From JAMCXS01 sp964459065 (GTDB taxonomy: Bacteria; Acidobacteriota; Terriglobia; UBA7540): a stretch of DNA of 9,291 bases. Shown here piece by piece: positions 1 to 6,925 of this stretch (its first letter is position 1; each line of letters begins with the position of its first letter). The notes under the pieces are model-generated. The model saw only the letters and a program-made list of their open reading frames with translations, was not told the origin of the DNA and made no database searches. Both the position numbers and the translations under genes were made by a program. The DNA is taken from positions 1 through 9,291 of the forward strand of contig CAYWMN010000143.1 in assembly GCA_964459065.1 (NCBI GenBank), read 5' to 3'.

Positions 1-2
1 TT

Positions 3-197
3 TTTAAATTCGGCGAGCAGACTGAGGAGCAATTTGACAAGAGCAATCCCGGACCCTTTGGCGGGACGGGCGATCTGTTTCTGCAGGCCACCGATTCAGG
101 ACCCCTGGCGCCTGCCTCCATCACCGGCGCCACCCGCAGCCAATACGAGATGTTTGTTCAGCAATATATTCTGCCGGCGCTCAAAAAGAAACAATAG
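3..197 (+). CDS. C-terminal end of an unidentified protein (5' end outside window)
   Basis: An open frame runs from the left edge to a TAG at 195-197 and gives 64 residues, beginning FKFGEQTEEQFD and ending QQYILPALKKKQ. The frame has no stop from the edge and its codon use is natural. The residue mix, with a GPFGGTGDLFL stretch and an amphipathic lysine-rich tail, looks like a genuine soluble C-terminus. I do not recognise the family and can assign no function. An ATG at 34 in another frame gives a 66-residue proline- and cysteine-rich product over the same bases, and I consider that a shadow. The gene converges on the PLD-like gene, with 59 bp between the two stop codons and no convincing terminator there. 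Confidence 0.6.
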   Translation, partial: FKFGEQTEEQFDKSNPGPFGGTGDLFLQATDSGPLAPASITGATRSQYEMFVQQYILPALKKKQ

Positions 198-256
198 CTC
201 TTCGGGCGGCGCGGCGGGCGGAAGCTCTGATTGAGGGCGGCCCGGGCTTGCGCGCT

Positions 257-856
257 TCAGTAGGCCTGCGCCCAGAGATGCTGAAACTCCTGCTCGTAGC
301 GTTCGGCAATTTCCGGATCCGAAATAAAAACCACGTTCTCGTAATTGTAGTCGTTGGCGCTGATGGTCCAGTTGTAGCTGCCGGTGACCACGCGGCGGCC
401 GTCAAAGACGGCGAACTTGTCGTGCATCAGGGAGCGCCGGCCGCGGAATCCCAGGCTGAGGCGCACGGGAATGCCCATCTTGCGGAGATAAGGAATTTCA
501 GAGTGTTCGTACCGGGACTGGCCCTCGTCGCCGACCACCCGGACGCGCACGCCGCGCCGGTAGGCGGAGGCAAGAGCCGCGGCAAGATCCGGCTGGGTGA
601 AGCTGTAAACGGCGACGTCCAGCGAACTTCGGGTGTGGTTGATCGAGGCAATCAGCCGGCCGGCGATGCTGTTGCGGTCGGAAAAGTAAGGGCCGTCGAC
701 GCGAAGCGAACCGGAAACCACGGCCGGATCGGGCGAACGGGTCGTGTGGCTCCTGAGGATTCCCCCCGGCGAATAAAGCCAGTAGGCAAGCGCTACGGCG
801 AGCGCGGCAACAACCAGAGTGGAACGCCCCGGTGATTTTGGAAACGGTGGCCGCAT
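257..856 (-). CDS. Membrane-anchored phospholipase D-like (single HKD) protein, probable nuclease or phosphodiesterase
   Basis: From the ATG at 856 the product is 199 residues. A short basic N-terminus is followed by a hydrophobic segment (about residues 12-28, STLVVAALAVALAYWLY) that reads as a signal anchor, placing the rest in the periplasm. The catalytic domain has one HKD motif, HDKFAVFD, with H145, K147 and D152, followed by GSYNWT. This is the arrangement of the Nuc endonuclease/PLD6 branch, where two chains pair to build one active site. The substrate could be nucleic acid or phospholipid, and sequence alone does not decide. The frame stays open upstream to a GTG at 913 (218 residues). 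I prefer the ATG because a strong promoter's -10 box (905-910) lies just inside that longer version and because the ATG places the anchor at the N-terminus. No clear Shine-Dalgarno precedes either start. The gene follows the symporter but has its own promoter. Confidence 0.85.
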   Translation of the reverse strand: MRPPFPKSPGRSTLVVAALAVALAYWLYSPGGILRSHTTRSPDPAVVSGSLRVDGPYFSDRNSIAGRLIASINHTRSSLDVAVYSFTQPDLAAALASAYRRGVRVRVVGDEGQSRYEHSEIPYLRKMGIPVRLSLGFRGRRSLMHDKFAVFDGRRVVTGSYNWTISANDYNYENVVFISDPEIAERYEQEFQHLWAQAY

Positions 857-904
857 GGTCAGGGTCAGCTGCTCTTTCACCGGCTGAGTTGCCGGCTCCG
901 AAAG

Positions 905-932
905 ATCATACACCAGAGAGAATTGAGGTCAA
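905..932 (-). promoter_or_regulatory. Sigma70-type promoter for the PLD-like gene
   Basis: Reading the minus strand, TTGACC (932-927) is followed by a 16-nt spacer and TATGAT (910-905). This is a close match to the -35/-10 consensus. The predicted transcript starts near 898, about 40 nt before the ATG at 856. The first bases of that leader contain a 5-bp inverted repeat (CCGGC/GCCGG, 880-895) that could form a small hairpin. This is read by eye and no start site has been measured. Confidence 0.6.
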
Positions 933-944
933 TAGCTTTCGGCG

Positions 945-968
945 CGCGGCGAACCGAGGCTCGCCGCG
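945..968 (-). terminator. GC-rich hairpin after the symporter gene, possible terminator
   Basis: A perfect 8-bp inverted repeat, CGCGGCGA (945-952) and TCGCCGCG (961-968), encloses an 8-nt loop. It lies 21 nt beyond the symporter stop and upstream of the PLD promoter, where an operon terminator would sit. There is no T-tract on the minus strand after the stem, so it is not a classical intrinsic terminator. It may instead stabilise the 3' end of the mRNA or act with Rho. Confidence 0.4.
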
Positions 969-989
969 GGTGCCAGCGAGCGTTGCGTT

Positions 990-2450
990 TTAATGCCTGG
1001 CGTTTTTTACTTCTCGGCTGGCCAGCCAGCCCACTGAGAACGTGACCAGCGTTCCGATCACCACGTACCAGGTCCAGGCGATATCGACCATGCCCAGCGC
1101 TTTCCCGATCACAATGAGAAGCAGTGTTGCGAGGCCCAGCACGGCTCCGGTGAGCGTGCCGCGGGCGTTGGCGCGCCGGGTGAGCGTGCCCAGCAGGAAG
1201 ATCCCGAGCATGGCGCCGTAAGGAACTGAAGCGATGGTGAGCGCCAGCTCCAGGACGCTTTCATGCAGGTGCTGGGCGACCAGCGCGATCAGAATCAGCA
1301 CACCGCCCCAGAAAAGCGTGAGGGCGCGGGAGGCCCGAAGGTAGTGCTTCTGGTCCGCGTGGGGTTTGAAAAAAGGCCGGTAGAAATCTATCACGGAACT
1401 GGACGCCAGCGAGTTGAACGCCGCGCTCAGGTTGGCCATGGCGGCCGCCAGGATGGCTGCCACGAGCAGTCCCGCAAGCCCTTCCGGCAATTGCGTGACG
1501 ACGAACAGAGGATAGATTTTGTCGGGACGGCTGAAGGGATGGGCGGGCGGATGGAAATGGTAATAAGCAAACAGCACCACGCCCATCACCAGGAAAAGCG
1601 CGAACTGGAACAGAATCACCAGGCCGCTTGCCAGCAGCGCCGCCTGGCTCTGGCGCTTGTTTCGGGCGGCCAGCAGCCGCTGCACGATTAGCTGGTCGGT
1701 TCCATGGCTGGCACTGCACAGGAAAGTGCCGCCGATGAGCCCGGACCAGAACAGGTAGGGCTGGTGCCAGTTGAAATGGAAATTGAAGACCGCGAACTTG
1801 CCGCCGGAGACGCGCGCCAGATGGGCGATCTCGGCCCAGCCGCCCGGAACGCCGTGAACCGCGATGAACAGGGCGATGACGGTTCCGGCCAGATAGATGG
1901 TGAGCTGCGTGACGTCGGTCCAGATGACGGCCGTGAGCCCGCCTTCAAAGGTGTAGAAAAGCGTGAGCGCCGTGATGATCAGAACCGCGGGCAGGACTCC
2001 GGTGCGGAAGATGACTTCAATGACGATGGAGATGGCAAAGACTCGAACGCCTTCGGCCAGAGCGCGGCTGCCCAGAAACAGTCCGGCGGTGAACACCTTG
2101 AGCGTGCGGCCAAAGCGCCGCTCGATCAGCTGGTAGGCGGTGAAAAGTTCGCCGGCGAAATATTTGGGAATCAGGACAAAGCTGACCACCACCCGCGCCA
2201 CCAGATAGCCGAGGACGAGCTGAAGGAATGCCATGTTGCTGCCATAGGCGATTCCGGGCGTGCTGATGATGGTGAGGATGCTGGTCTCGGCCGAAACCAC
2301 CGACAGCGCAATGGCCCACCAGGGAAGCTGCCGCCCTCCCAGGAAGTAATCGCCGAGGGTGCGCTGGCGTTTGCCGAAACGCGCTCCCAGCAGCGTCACC
2401 GCCGCCAGATAGAAAACCACCACCGCGAGATCAAGCCAACTGAATGCCAC
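990..2450 (-). CDS. Sodium:solute symporter, SSS/SLC5 family
   Basis: The 486-residue product is very hydrophobic and has about 13 membrane segments, the usual SSS size and topology, with the N-terminus entering the membrane by residue 6. Family marks are GDYFLGGR (33-40), the signature GGLTAVIWTDVTQ (170-182), HGTDQLIVQRLLAARN (249-264) and a serine-rich helix NSLASSSVIDFY (346-357), which lines up with the sodium-site region of vSGLT and PutP. It should couple inward sodium movement to uptake of a small solute. SSS members carry sugars, amino acids, acetate and other monocarboxylates, and the substrate cannot be read from sequence. The start is a GTG at 2450, with GAGGG (2459-2455) 4 nt upstream as ribosome site. 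It begins 18 bp after the deacetylase stop, so the two are probably co-transcribed. A hairpin at 945-968 follows the gene. Confidence 0.92.
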   Translation of the reverse strand: MAFSWLDLAVVVFYLAAVTLLGARFGKRQRTLGDYFLGGRQLPWWAIALSVVSAETSILTIISTPGIAYGSNMAFLQLVLGYLVARVVVSFVLIPKYFAGELFTAYQLIERRFGRTLKVFTAGLFLGSRALAEGVRVFAISIVIEVIFRTGVLPAVLIITALTLFYTFEGGLTAVIWTDVTQLTIYLAGTVIALFIAVHGVPGGWAEIAHLARVSGGKFAVFNFHFNWHQPYLFWSGLIGGTFLCSASHGTDQLIVQRLLAARNKRQSQAALLASGLVILFQFALFLVMGVVLFAYYHFHPPAHPFSRPDKIYPLFVVTQLPEGLAGLLVAAILAAAMANLSAAFNSLASSSVIDFYRPFFKPHADQKHYLRASRALTLFWGGVLILIALVAQHLHESVLELALTIASVPYGAMLGIFLLGTLTRRANARGTLTGAVLGLATLLLIVIGKALGMVDIAWTWYVVIGTLVTFSVGWLASREVKNARH

Positions 2451-2454
2451 ACTG

Positions 2455-2459
2455 CCCTC
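2455..2459 (-). promoter_or_regulatory. Ribosome binding site of the symporter
   Basis: The minus strand reads GACGAGGGCAGTGTG. GAGGG lies 4 nt before the GTG at 2450 and fixes this non-ATG codon as the start. It is one of the few recognisable Shine-Dalgarno sites in the window and falls in the 18-bp gap after the deacetylase stop codon. Confidence 0.6.
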
Positions 2460-2468
2460 GTCAATCGG

Positions 2469-3245
2469 TCAAAGCTGCAGGAATTCTTCCACCGGCGCGA
2501 ATTCAAATCCCTCCCGGCGCGCCTCGTCGATCAGCGCGGGCAGGGCCTCGACGGTGGCCGAAAAGGTTGCGGCCGGAAGTTCGCAGCCATCAGCCGGCCG
2601 GTCTTTATTCAACAGCCGGCGCAGATAGCCGCCGGGCGCCTGCCGGCCGTCGTGAAGAAGGATCACGGCTCCGGGCTGTAGGCCCACGCGCACGCGCGCC
2701 AGAATGCTTTCGGCGTCGAGCCGCCAATCCTGGGGATCGAGCGACCATTGGATCAGCTCCATTTTCCGTTCGCGAAGCACCGGATAAAGCCCGAACCAGC
2801 GGGCGCCGTAAGGCGGACGAAAAAGCTTAGGAACAACGCCCGCGGCCTGCCGGATCGCCGCCTGGGTCTTGTCAATTTCTTCCGCGATTTTGCGGCGACC
2901 CAGGAAGTAGAGGTAGGGGTGGGACCACGTGTGATTGCCGAGCGTGTGGCCTTCGGAATGGATGCGGCGGACGATTTCAGGATATCGCTCGGCGTTGCGG
3001 CCGCAGACAAAAAACGTGGCGCGGACGCCGCGGCTCTTGAGAATGTCGAGAATCTGCCCGGTCCATGGCGCGAGGGGGCCGTCGTCAAAAGTGAGCGCGA
3101 TGCGCCGGCCGGTTGCCGGACCGCGCACCAGCGCCGGCCCCAGAATTTGCGAGGTCGGCCAACTGCACGCGTACCACAGCCCGATGCCCGCCAGGTCAAG
3201 GGCAAGCGCCGCGATCAGAAGCAACTCAAAAGTTCGCCAGGTCAT
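2469..3245 (-). CDS. Membrane-anchored polysaccharide deacetylase (NodB/CE4)
   Basis: The 258-residue product starts at an ATG (3245). A hydrophobic N-terminal segment (about residues 7-29) acts as signal anchor, placing the enzyme outside the cytoplasmic membrane. The CE4 domain has all five motifs: TFDDG (52-56; catalytic base D54, metal ligand D55), NHTWSHP (104-110; metal ligands H105 and H109), RPPYG (143-147), DPQDW (170-174) and LLHDG (196-200; catalytic H198). It should therefore be an active metal-dependent hydrolase removing N-acetyl (or O-acetyl) groups from a glycan such as chitin-like oligomers, peptidoglycan or another polysaccharide. The substrate is unknown. The gene lies 54 bp after the methyltransferase and 18 bp before the symporter, inside the glycan operon. 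Two further conserved-looking blocks, ELPAATF (222-228) and GFEFAPVEEFL (246-256), complete a normal CE4 C-terminus. Confidence 0.93.
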   Translation of the reverse strand: MTWRTFELLLIAALALDLAGIGLWYACSWPTSQILGPALVRGPATGRRIALTFDDGPLAPWTGQILDILKSRGVRATFFVCGRNAERYPEIVRRIHSEGHTLGNHTWSHPYLYFLGRRKIAEEIDKTQAAIRQAAGVVPKLFRPPYGARWFGLYPVLRERKMELIQWSLDPQDWRLDAESILARVRVGLQPGAVILLHDGRQAPGGYLRRLLNKDRPADGCELPAATFSATVEALPALIDEARREGFEFAPVEEFLQL

Positions 3246-3299
3246 ATCAACCGAGACGGGCGGGGAAAATTATCTCCATCAACCCTGCCGGATGGTGCG

Positions 3300-4025
3300 T
3301 CACGCCGCCTTGCGCGCGTAAATCCAGGTGTTTTGCGTCCAGCGATGGCAGATGCGGGCGATCTCCAGCCCGGACTCTCTGCACGCATTGCGAAGGGGAC
3401 CAAGGCGGACCGGACAAGCCTCCAGCGCATGCCGCCGGTGCAACCGGATCCACGGAACGTGAAAGCGGCTGGAGACCAGCAGCGTGGCGTTCCACGATCC
3501 CATTGAAATATGCGGCTGGTTCATCACCTGGATAGCCAACCATCCGCCCGGCCGGAGAACGCGCGCCGCGTCCCGCACATAGGCGGAGGCGTCTTTCGCC
3601 TCCGGGATGCACTGAAATACGCCGTGGGAAAAAACGAAGTCCACCGAGGCGCCGGCAACTGCCCGCAAGTTTTTCCCGTCGTTGCAAAGCCAGAGCACAT
3701 TCGGGTAAGGGACCCTCTGTTTTCCGATCCGGAGCATTTCCCGCGAGGCGTCGACCGCCACGACCGCGCGGAAATCCCGGCTGAAAAACTCCGACACTCG
3801 GCCCACGCCGGCGCCGATCTCCAGCGCGACCAACTCCTTGGGATCAATCCCCTGGGAGGACAAAAATGACTGGGCGTACTTCTTGTAGTCTCGCTCGCCG
3901 GAAGCCCGGAAAGCTTCTTCCGAGGCGGACGCCTCGGCCCAGACCGACCAGCGGTAGTTGCCGTGGGCGCGCTGGTCCCATTGTTTGCCGGCGTCGCTGC
4001 AGTTTTTAACGGGCGCGTTGGACAT
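3300..4025 (-). CDS. Class I SAM-dependent methyltransferase in the glycan operon
   Basis: The 241-residue soluble protein has a Rossmann-type methyltransferase core. Motif I is LEIGAGVGR (68-76), followed by the acidic SAM-ribose residue D92 in VAVDASREML, then DFVFSHGVFQCI (129-140) and the post-motif LRPGGWLAIQV (157-167). This pattern fits the Methyltransf_11/25 group, whose members methylate small molecules, sugars, lipids or quinones, so the fold is clear and the substrate is not. It lies 21 bp after a GT2 gene and 54 bp before a CE4 deacetylase. A sugar or glycan substrate (O- or N-methylation) is the natural inference. The start is the ATG at 4025, and I see no clear Shine-Dalgarno before it. 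The C-terminal region (about 185-241) is rich in Arg, His and Cys, which may bind acceptor. Confidence 0.88.
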   Translation of the reverse strand: MSNAPVKNCSDAGKQWDQRAHGNYRWSVWAEASASEEAFRASGERDYKKYAQSFLSSQGIDPKELVALEIGAGVGRVSEFFSRDFRAVVAVDASREMLRIGKQRVPYPNVLWLCNDGKNLRAVAGASVDFVFSHGVFQCIPEAKDASAYVRDAARVLRPGGWLAIQVMNQPHISMGSWNATLLVSSRFHVPWIRLHRRHALEACPVRLGPLRNACRESGLEIARICHRWTQNTWIYARKAA

Positions 4026-4046
4026 GAATCAATGCACGGTTGAAAC

Positions 4047-5054
4047 TCAGGAATCTTGAACGCCTTCAAATATTGCCGCGGGAGGGGCGCCCAGATCAAG
4101 CCTCCGTTTGTCCTGAAGGTTTTTCCTGATCAAACGCTTTCCCAGCTTCAGCAGCTTCAGCGCGGAAGTCGATCCCAGATAAGTGGATAGATACGCGGCT
4201 CTCAGGATGGCGTCGCCCGGAAGGACTTCGAGCGTTTCGGAAAGCAACTCCCGGCCTCTCGCCGGCGAACAGACTCCCAGCAGCCGCAAGACGTAGCTGC
4301 GAGTGAACTGCCGGGCATAGCGCTCAAATTCCGGGCCCAGGCGGCTGCCCTTGATCTTTTCCGCGTAGACGCCGAGCCACGGCTCAAGGTACGCGATGGG
4401 GTCGGTCGTCAGGTTCGATCCGTGAACCCGGTGCAGAAAGAGTTTGCGGTCGACGCGAAGGCAGCGGGCTCCGGCAATCACGGCCCGAACCACCCAGTCC
4501 GTGTCATCGCACAGGCCGAAGCCATAGCGCACGTCAAATGGCCCGACACGCTCGTAGAGAGATTTTGAAAAGACCATGCCGGTGGGACAGAAGTGGATGC
4601 AGAGCAGAAAGAGTTCCCGCAGGGAAGTGACTTCGCCCGCAGGGGGCGGCAGATTGGGGAGCGCCGGGTACATCACTTTGCCCGTGGACTGCACGTGGAG
4701 TCCGTCGCAAAAAAACACTTCGGCCTGAGGATGCGCTTCAAAACTCTTCCGCACAACTTCCAGGTAATCCGGAGACCACATGTCGTCGGAGTCGAGCGAG
4801 GCGATGTGGGTTCCCGTAGCCTCCTGGACGGCAACCCTTCTTGAATCGGCGGGGCCGGTGTGCGCCTTTTTCAGATAAACGCAGTTGCGAAGCTGAGAGG
4901 AAAAACTGCGCACCACTTCTTCCGTGTTGTCGGTTGAGCCGTCATCAACCACCAGCAACTCGAAGTCCTTGAACCTCTGCTCCACCAGCGTCCGCAGCGT
5001 GGCGGCGAGCAGATGTCCGTAATTGTACGTCGGCATGATGACGGTGATTTTCAT
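4047..5054 (-). CDS. Glycosyltransferase family 2 (GT-A fold)
   Basis: From the ATG at 5054 the protein has 335 residues and begins directly with the first GT2 strand, MKITVIMPTYN. Catalytic features are DDGST (37-41) for nucleotide binding, the DxD-type motif DSDD (88-91) for the metal and UDP-sugar, DDTDW (183-187) at the position of the acceptor base, and HRVHGSN (208-214), typical of GT2 domain ends. No membrane segment is visible, so it should act in the cytoplasm, adding a sugar from an activated donor to a growing glycan, lipid-linked intermediate or protein. Residues 225-335 are a helical tail without a recognised motif. The frame extends upstream to a TTG at 5093 (13 more residues) that overlaps the stop codon of the preceding gene as TTGA. 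I favour the ATG because the extension is polar and absent from typical GT2 proteins, but neither start has a good ribosome site. Sugar and acceptor are unknown. Confidence 0.9.
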   Translation of the reverse strand: MKITVIMPTYNYGHLLAATLRTLVEQRFKDFELLVVDDGSTDNTEEVVRSFSSQLRNCVYLKKAHTGPADSRRVAVQEATGTHIASLDSDDMWSPDYLEVVRKSFEAHPQAEVFFCDGLHVQSTGKVMYPALPNLPPPAGEVTSLRELFLLCIHFCPTGMVFSKSLYERVGPFDVRYGFGLCDDTDWVVRAVIAGARCLRVDRKLFLHRVHGSNLTTDPIAYLEPWLGVYAEKIKGSRLGPEFERYARQFTRSYVLRLLGVCSPARGRELLSETLEVLPGDAILRAAYLSTYLGSTSALKLLKLGKRLIRKNLQDKRRLDLGAPPAAIFEGVQDS

Positions 5055-5089
5055 GGCAGACTTTTGATCGCTTGCGGTTTGCCTCGGCG

Positions 5090-6925
5090 TCAAGGTTTAA
5101 TGCTGGGAGTCCGCGGCAGTATATCACGGGCGGCTGCATCGCCGACAGGCGGCTGGTGGCCCTCTGCCGGGCTTGACGGCGCTTTTGGCTCTTCGCCCCA
5201 TCCCGGGTGCAGGCCCCATTGGATCAGGCGTTCCACGCCGTGCTGGCGGAGGTCGCGTCCGGTTGCAAGCTTCAGCGCCAGCCACCCGAGGTTGTCAATT
5301 TCGCAGACGTTCGTTCTTTTCAGCGCCAGCGGATCTTCAAAGCGGTTCATGCCGTCTTCGGTGGTCATGCCCACTTGATAACCGGCCCTGGCCGCCGCCG
5401 CCCGAACGCGGCCGTCCACGCCGCCCCAGGGGTAAGCGATGGATCTGACTTCCACACCCAGAAGGTCTTCCAGTTTTCGCCTGGAGTCACCGAGTTCGCG
5501 ATCGAGCTCCCGGTCTGAAAGACGGGTGAGCATGGGATGCGTCAGCGTGTGCGAGCCGAACCGGACACCCTGCCGCTGCAATTCGCGAATCTGGCTGAGC
5601 GCCAGAAGCGACCGCCTGGGACCGCCCCCGGACTGATCCCACAGGTTGGTCTGGCCGATGCGGTCTACCACCACAAACACGGTGGCGCCCAGGCCGTGGC
5701 GCTGAAGCACCGGGAAGGCTTCCGTATAGAAATCGTCGTAGGCGTCGTCGAAAGTGAGGACCACGCTCCGGGGGCGGGCTTTCGCCTCGAGCCACTCCTC
5801 GGCGAGCACCGAGCGGTACCCGGCGAGCTTGATGGCCCGGATGAAGCGGCCAAATTTCGCGGGCGAAAGATAATATGCCCACAGATTCTTGCCGGCCGGA
5901 GCCGTGATGCTGTGAAACATCAGGACCGGGACCGGAGGGCCCGCCACGTCGCGCAGCGAGTGGAGGGTTTCGCCTTCGGCGCGCACGCCCCGCCAGTAGT
6001 CGCCCACGCTCGATTTGGACCAGAGGCTGAAGGCGAGGCGCGAGCCCGTCGCGTCGGTCGCCGCCCGGCTCACGCTCGCGGCCAGCTGAAAAAGCCGCGG
6101 CAGACGCCAGGCCATCCGATGCGCCAGCCTGCGCCCCCAGCTGCCGCTGTGCATTTGGGCGAGCAAGGGGATTCTTCCGTTCCACTGCTGCTTTTTCCGC
6201 CTCCGGTAAAGATCCTTTGGACCTGACAGGCGGGTAATCCTGCCCGCGTAATCGACGATGTCCTTGGTGTCATGATGAATCACCACGGCTTCGGGAGCGG
6301 GAATGAACCGGAAGCCCCGGCTGTACAGGCGGGCACCGAGATCGGTGTCTTCGTCAACATAATGCAGGGTTGGGTCATACCCGCCCGCGGCCAGAAAAGC
6401 GCTGCGGGGAAGTGAAGCGTTCAGCCCGCAGGCCGCCATCCTTCCGAATTCCAGGCGCAGGCCGCTTGCAGCAACCTCGTATTGTTCAAGGTCGCGGTCG
6501 CGCTCCTCGCGCATCAGGCGCTCAGTGTGGGACCGGGGCGGTTGGCAATACTGGTGGCGGATTCTTCCCAGCACCACAACACCGGCTCCGGCCGGGAATG
6601 AGCGGCGGCAGCGCAGATGCTGCTCCACGCAGTCGGGAGCCGGAACGGTGTCGTCGTCGAGGAAAAGGAGAATGTCCGAACGGGCGGCCTCGGCGCCGGT
6701 GTTCCGCGCCCAGGCCTGGCCCTGGTTCCGAGGATTGAAGATCCACTGCAGGGGGTAGGGCGCCTTATAGGTTTCAGCCAGGAAACTGGTTTTCGGGTCG
6801 GGGCCGTCGGAGACAACGACAACTTCAAACCCGGAGGTGGTCTGGCGGGCGAGCCCGTCGAGCGTTTCGGCCAGGGCAGCCGCTCTCTGGTATGTCGGGA
6901 TGATGACGCTGCATTCTACCGGCAC
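5090..6925 (-). CDS. Fusion of glycosyltransferase family 2 and NodB/CE4 deacetylase
   Basis: The 611-residue protein joins two enzymes. Residues 1-240 are a GT2 domain: CSVIIPTYQR (5-14), VVVSDG (36-41), the metal-binding FLDDDT (88-93), and an acceptor-base motif VDEDTDLG (190-197). Residues 240-330 are a basic linker. Residues 331-575 are a CE4 domain of the PgaB-like type: VLMFHSI (334-340), LTFDDAYDDF (390-399) with D393/D394, SHTLTHP (458-464) with metal ligands H459/H463, and YPWGG (498-502). I do not see a classical fifth motif (LLHD), as is common in this subtype. The tail (575-611) is proline-rich and low in motifs. No signal peptide or membrane segment is evident, so both activities are predicted in the cytoplasm. 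The likely job is to add an acetamido sugar and deacetylate it, or the reverse order. The start is a GTG at 6925, with a weak GGGGG ribosome site at 6934-6930. It is the first gene of the putative operon and its stop touches the next gene. Confidence 0.92.
   Translation of the reverse strand: MPVECSVIIPTYQRAAALAETLDGLARQTTSGFEVVVVSDGPDPKTSFLAETYKAPYPLQWIFNPRNQGQAWARNTGAEAARSDILLFLDDDTVPAPDCVEQHLRCRRSFPAGAGVVVLGRIRHQYCQPPRSHTERLMREERDRDLEQYEVAASGLRLEFGRMAACGLNASLPRSAFLAAGGYDPTLHYVDEDTDLGARLYSRGFRFIPAPEAVVIHHDTKDIVDYAGRITRLSGPKDLYRRRKKQQWNGRIPLLAQMHSGSWGRRLAHRMAWRLPRLFQLAASVSRAATDATGSRLAFSLWSKSSVGDYWRGVRAEGETLHSLRDVAGPPVPVLMFHSITAPAGKNLWAYYLSPAKFGRFIRAIKLAGYRSVLAEEWLEAKARPRSVVLTFDDAYDDFYTEAFPVLQRHGLGATVFVVVDRIGQTNLWDQSGGGPRRSLLALSQIRELQRQGVRFGSHTLTHPMLTRLSDRELDRELGDSRRKLEDLLGVEVRSIAYPWGGVDGRVRAAAARAGYQVGMTTEDGMNRFEDPLALKRTNVCEIDNLGWLALKLATGRDLRQHGVERLIQWGLHPGWGEEPKAPSSPAEGHQPPVGDAAARDILPRTPSIKP

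Noticed and set aside
198..256. G-rich run (gggcggcgcggcgggcgg) between convergent genes as terminator or G-quadruplex
   Set aside because: No stable stem with a T-tract can be drawn, and the G-runs are mostly only two long. High GC content explains it.
248..835. Plus-strand open frame (195 codons) opposite the PLD-like gene
   Set aside because: It is the complement of a gene with a full HKD motif. The product shows no domain and no ribosome site supports it.
1704..2681. Long plus-strand open frame (325 codons) opposite the symporter and deacetylase
   Set aside because: It is antisense to two genes with clear family motifs. Its product is charged and low in order, with no motif, as expected from the complement of GC-rich coding sequence.
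2748..3506. Plus-strand open frame (252 codons) spanning the deacetylase and methyltransferase ends
   Set aside because: It crosses two real genes in antisense and encodes an arginine- and proline-rich product typical of shadow frames.
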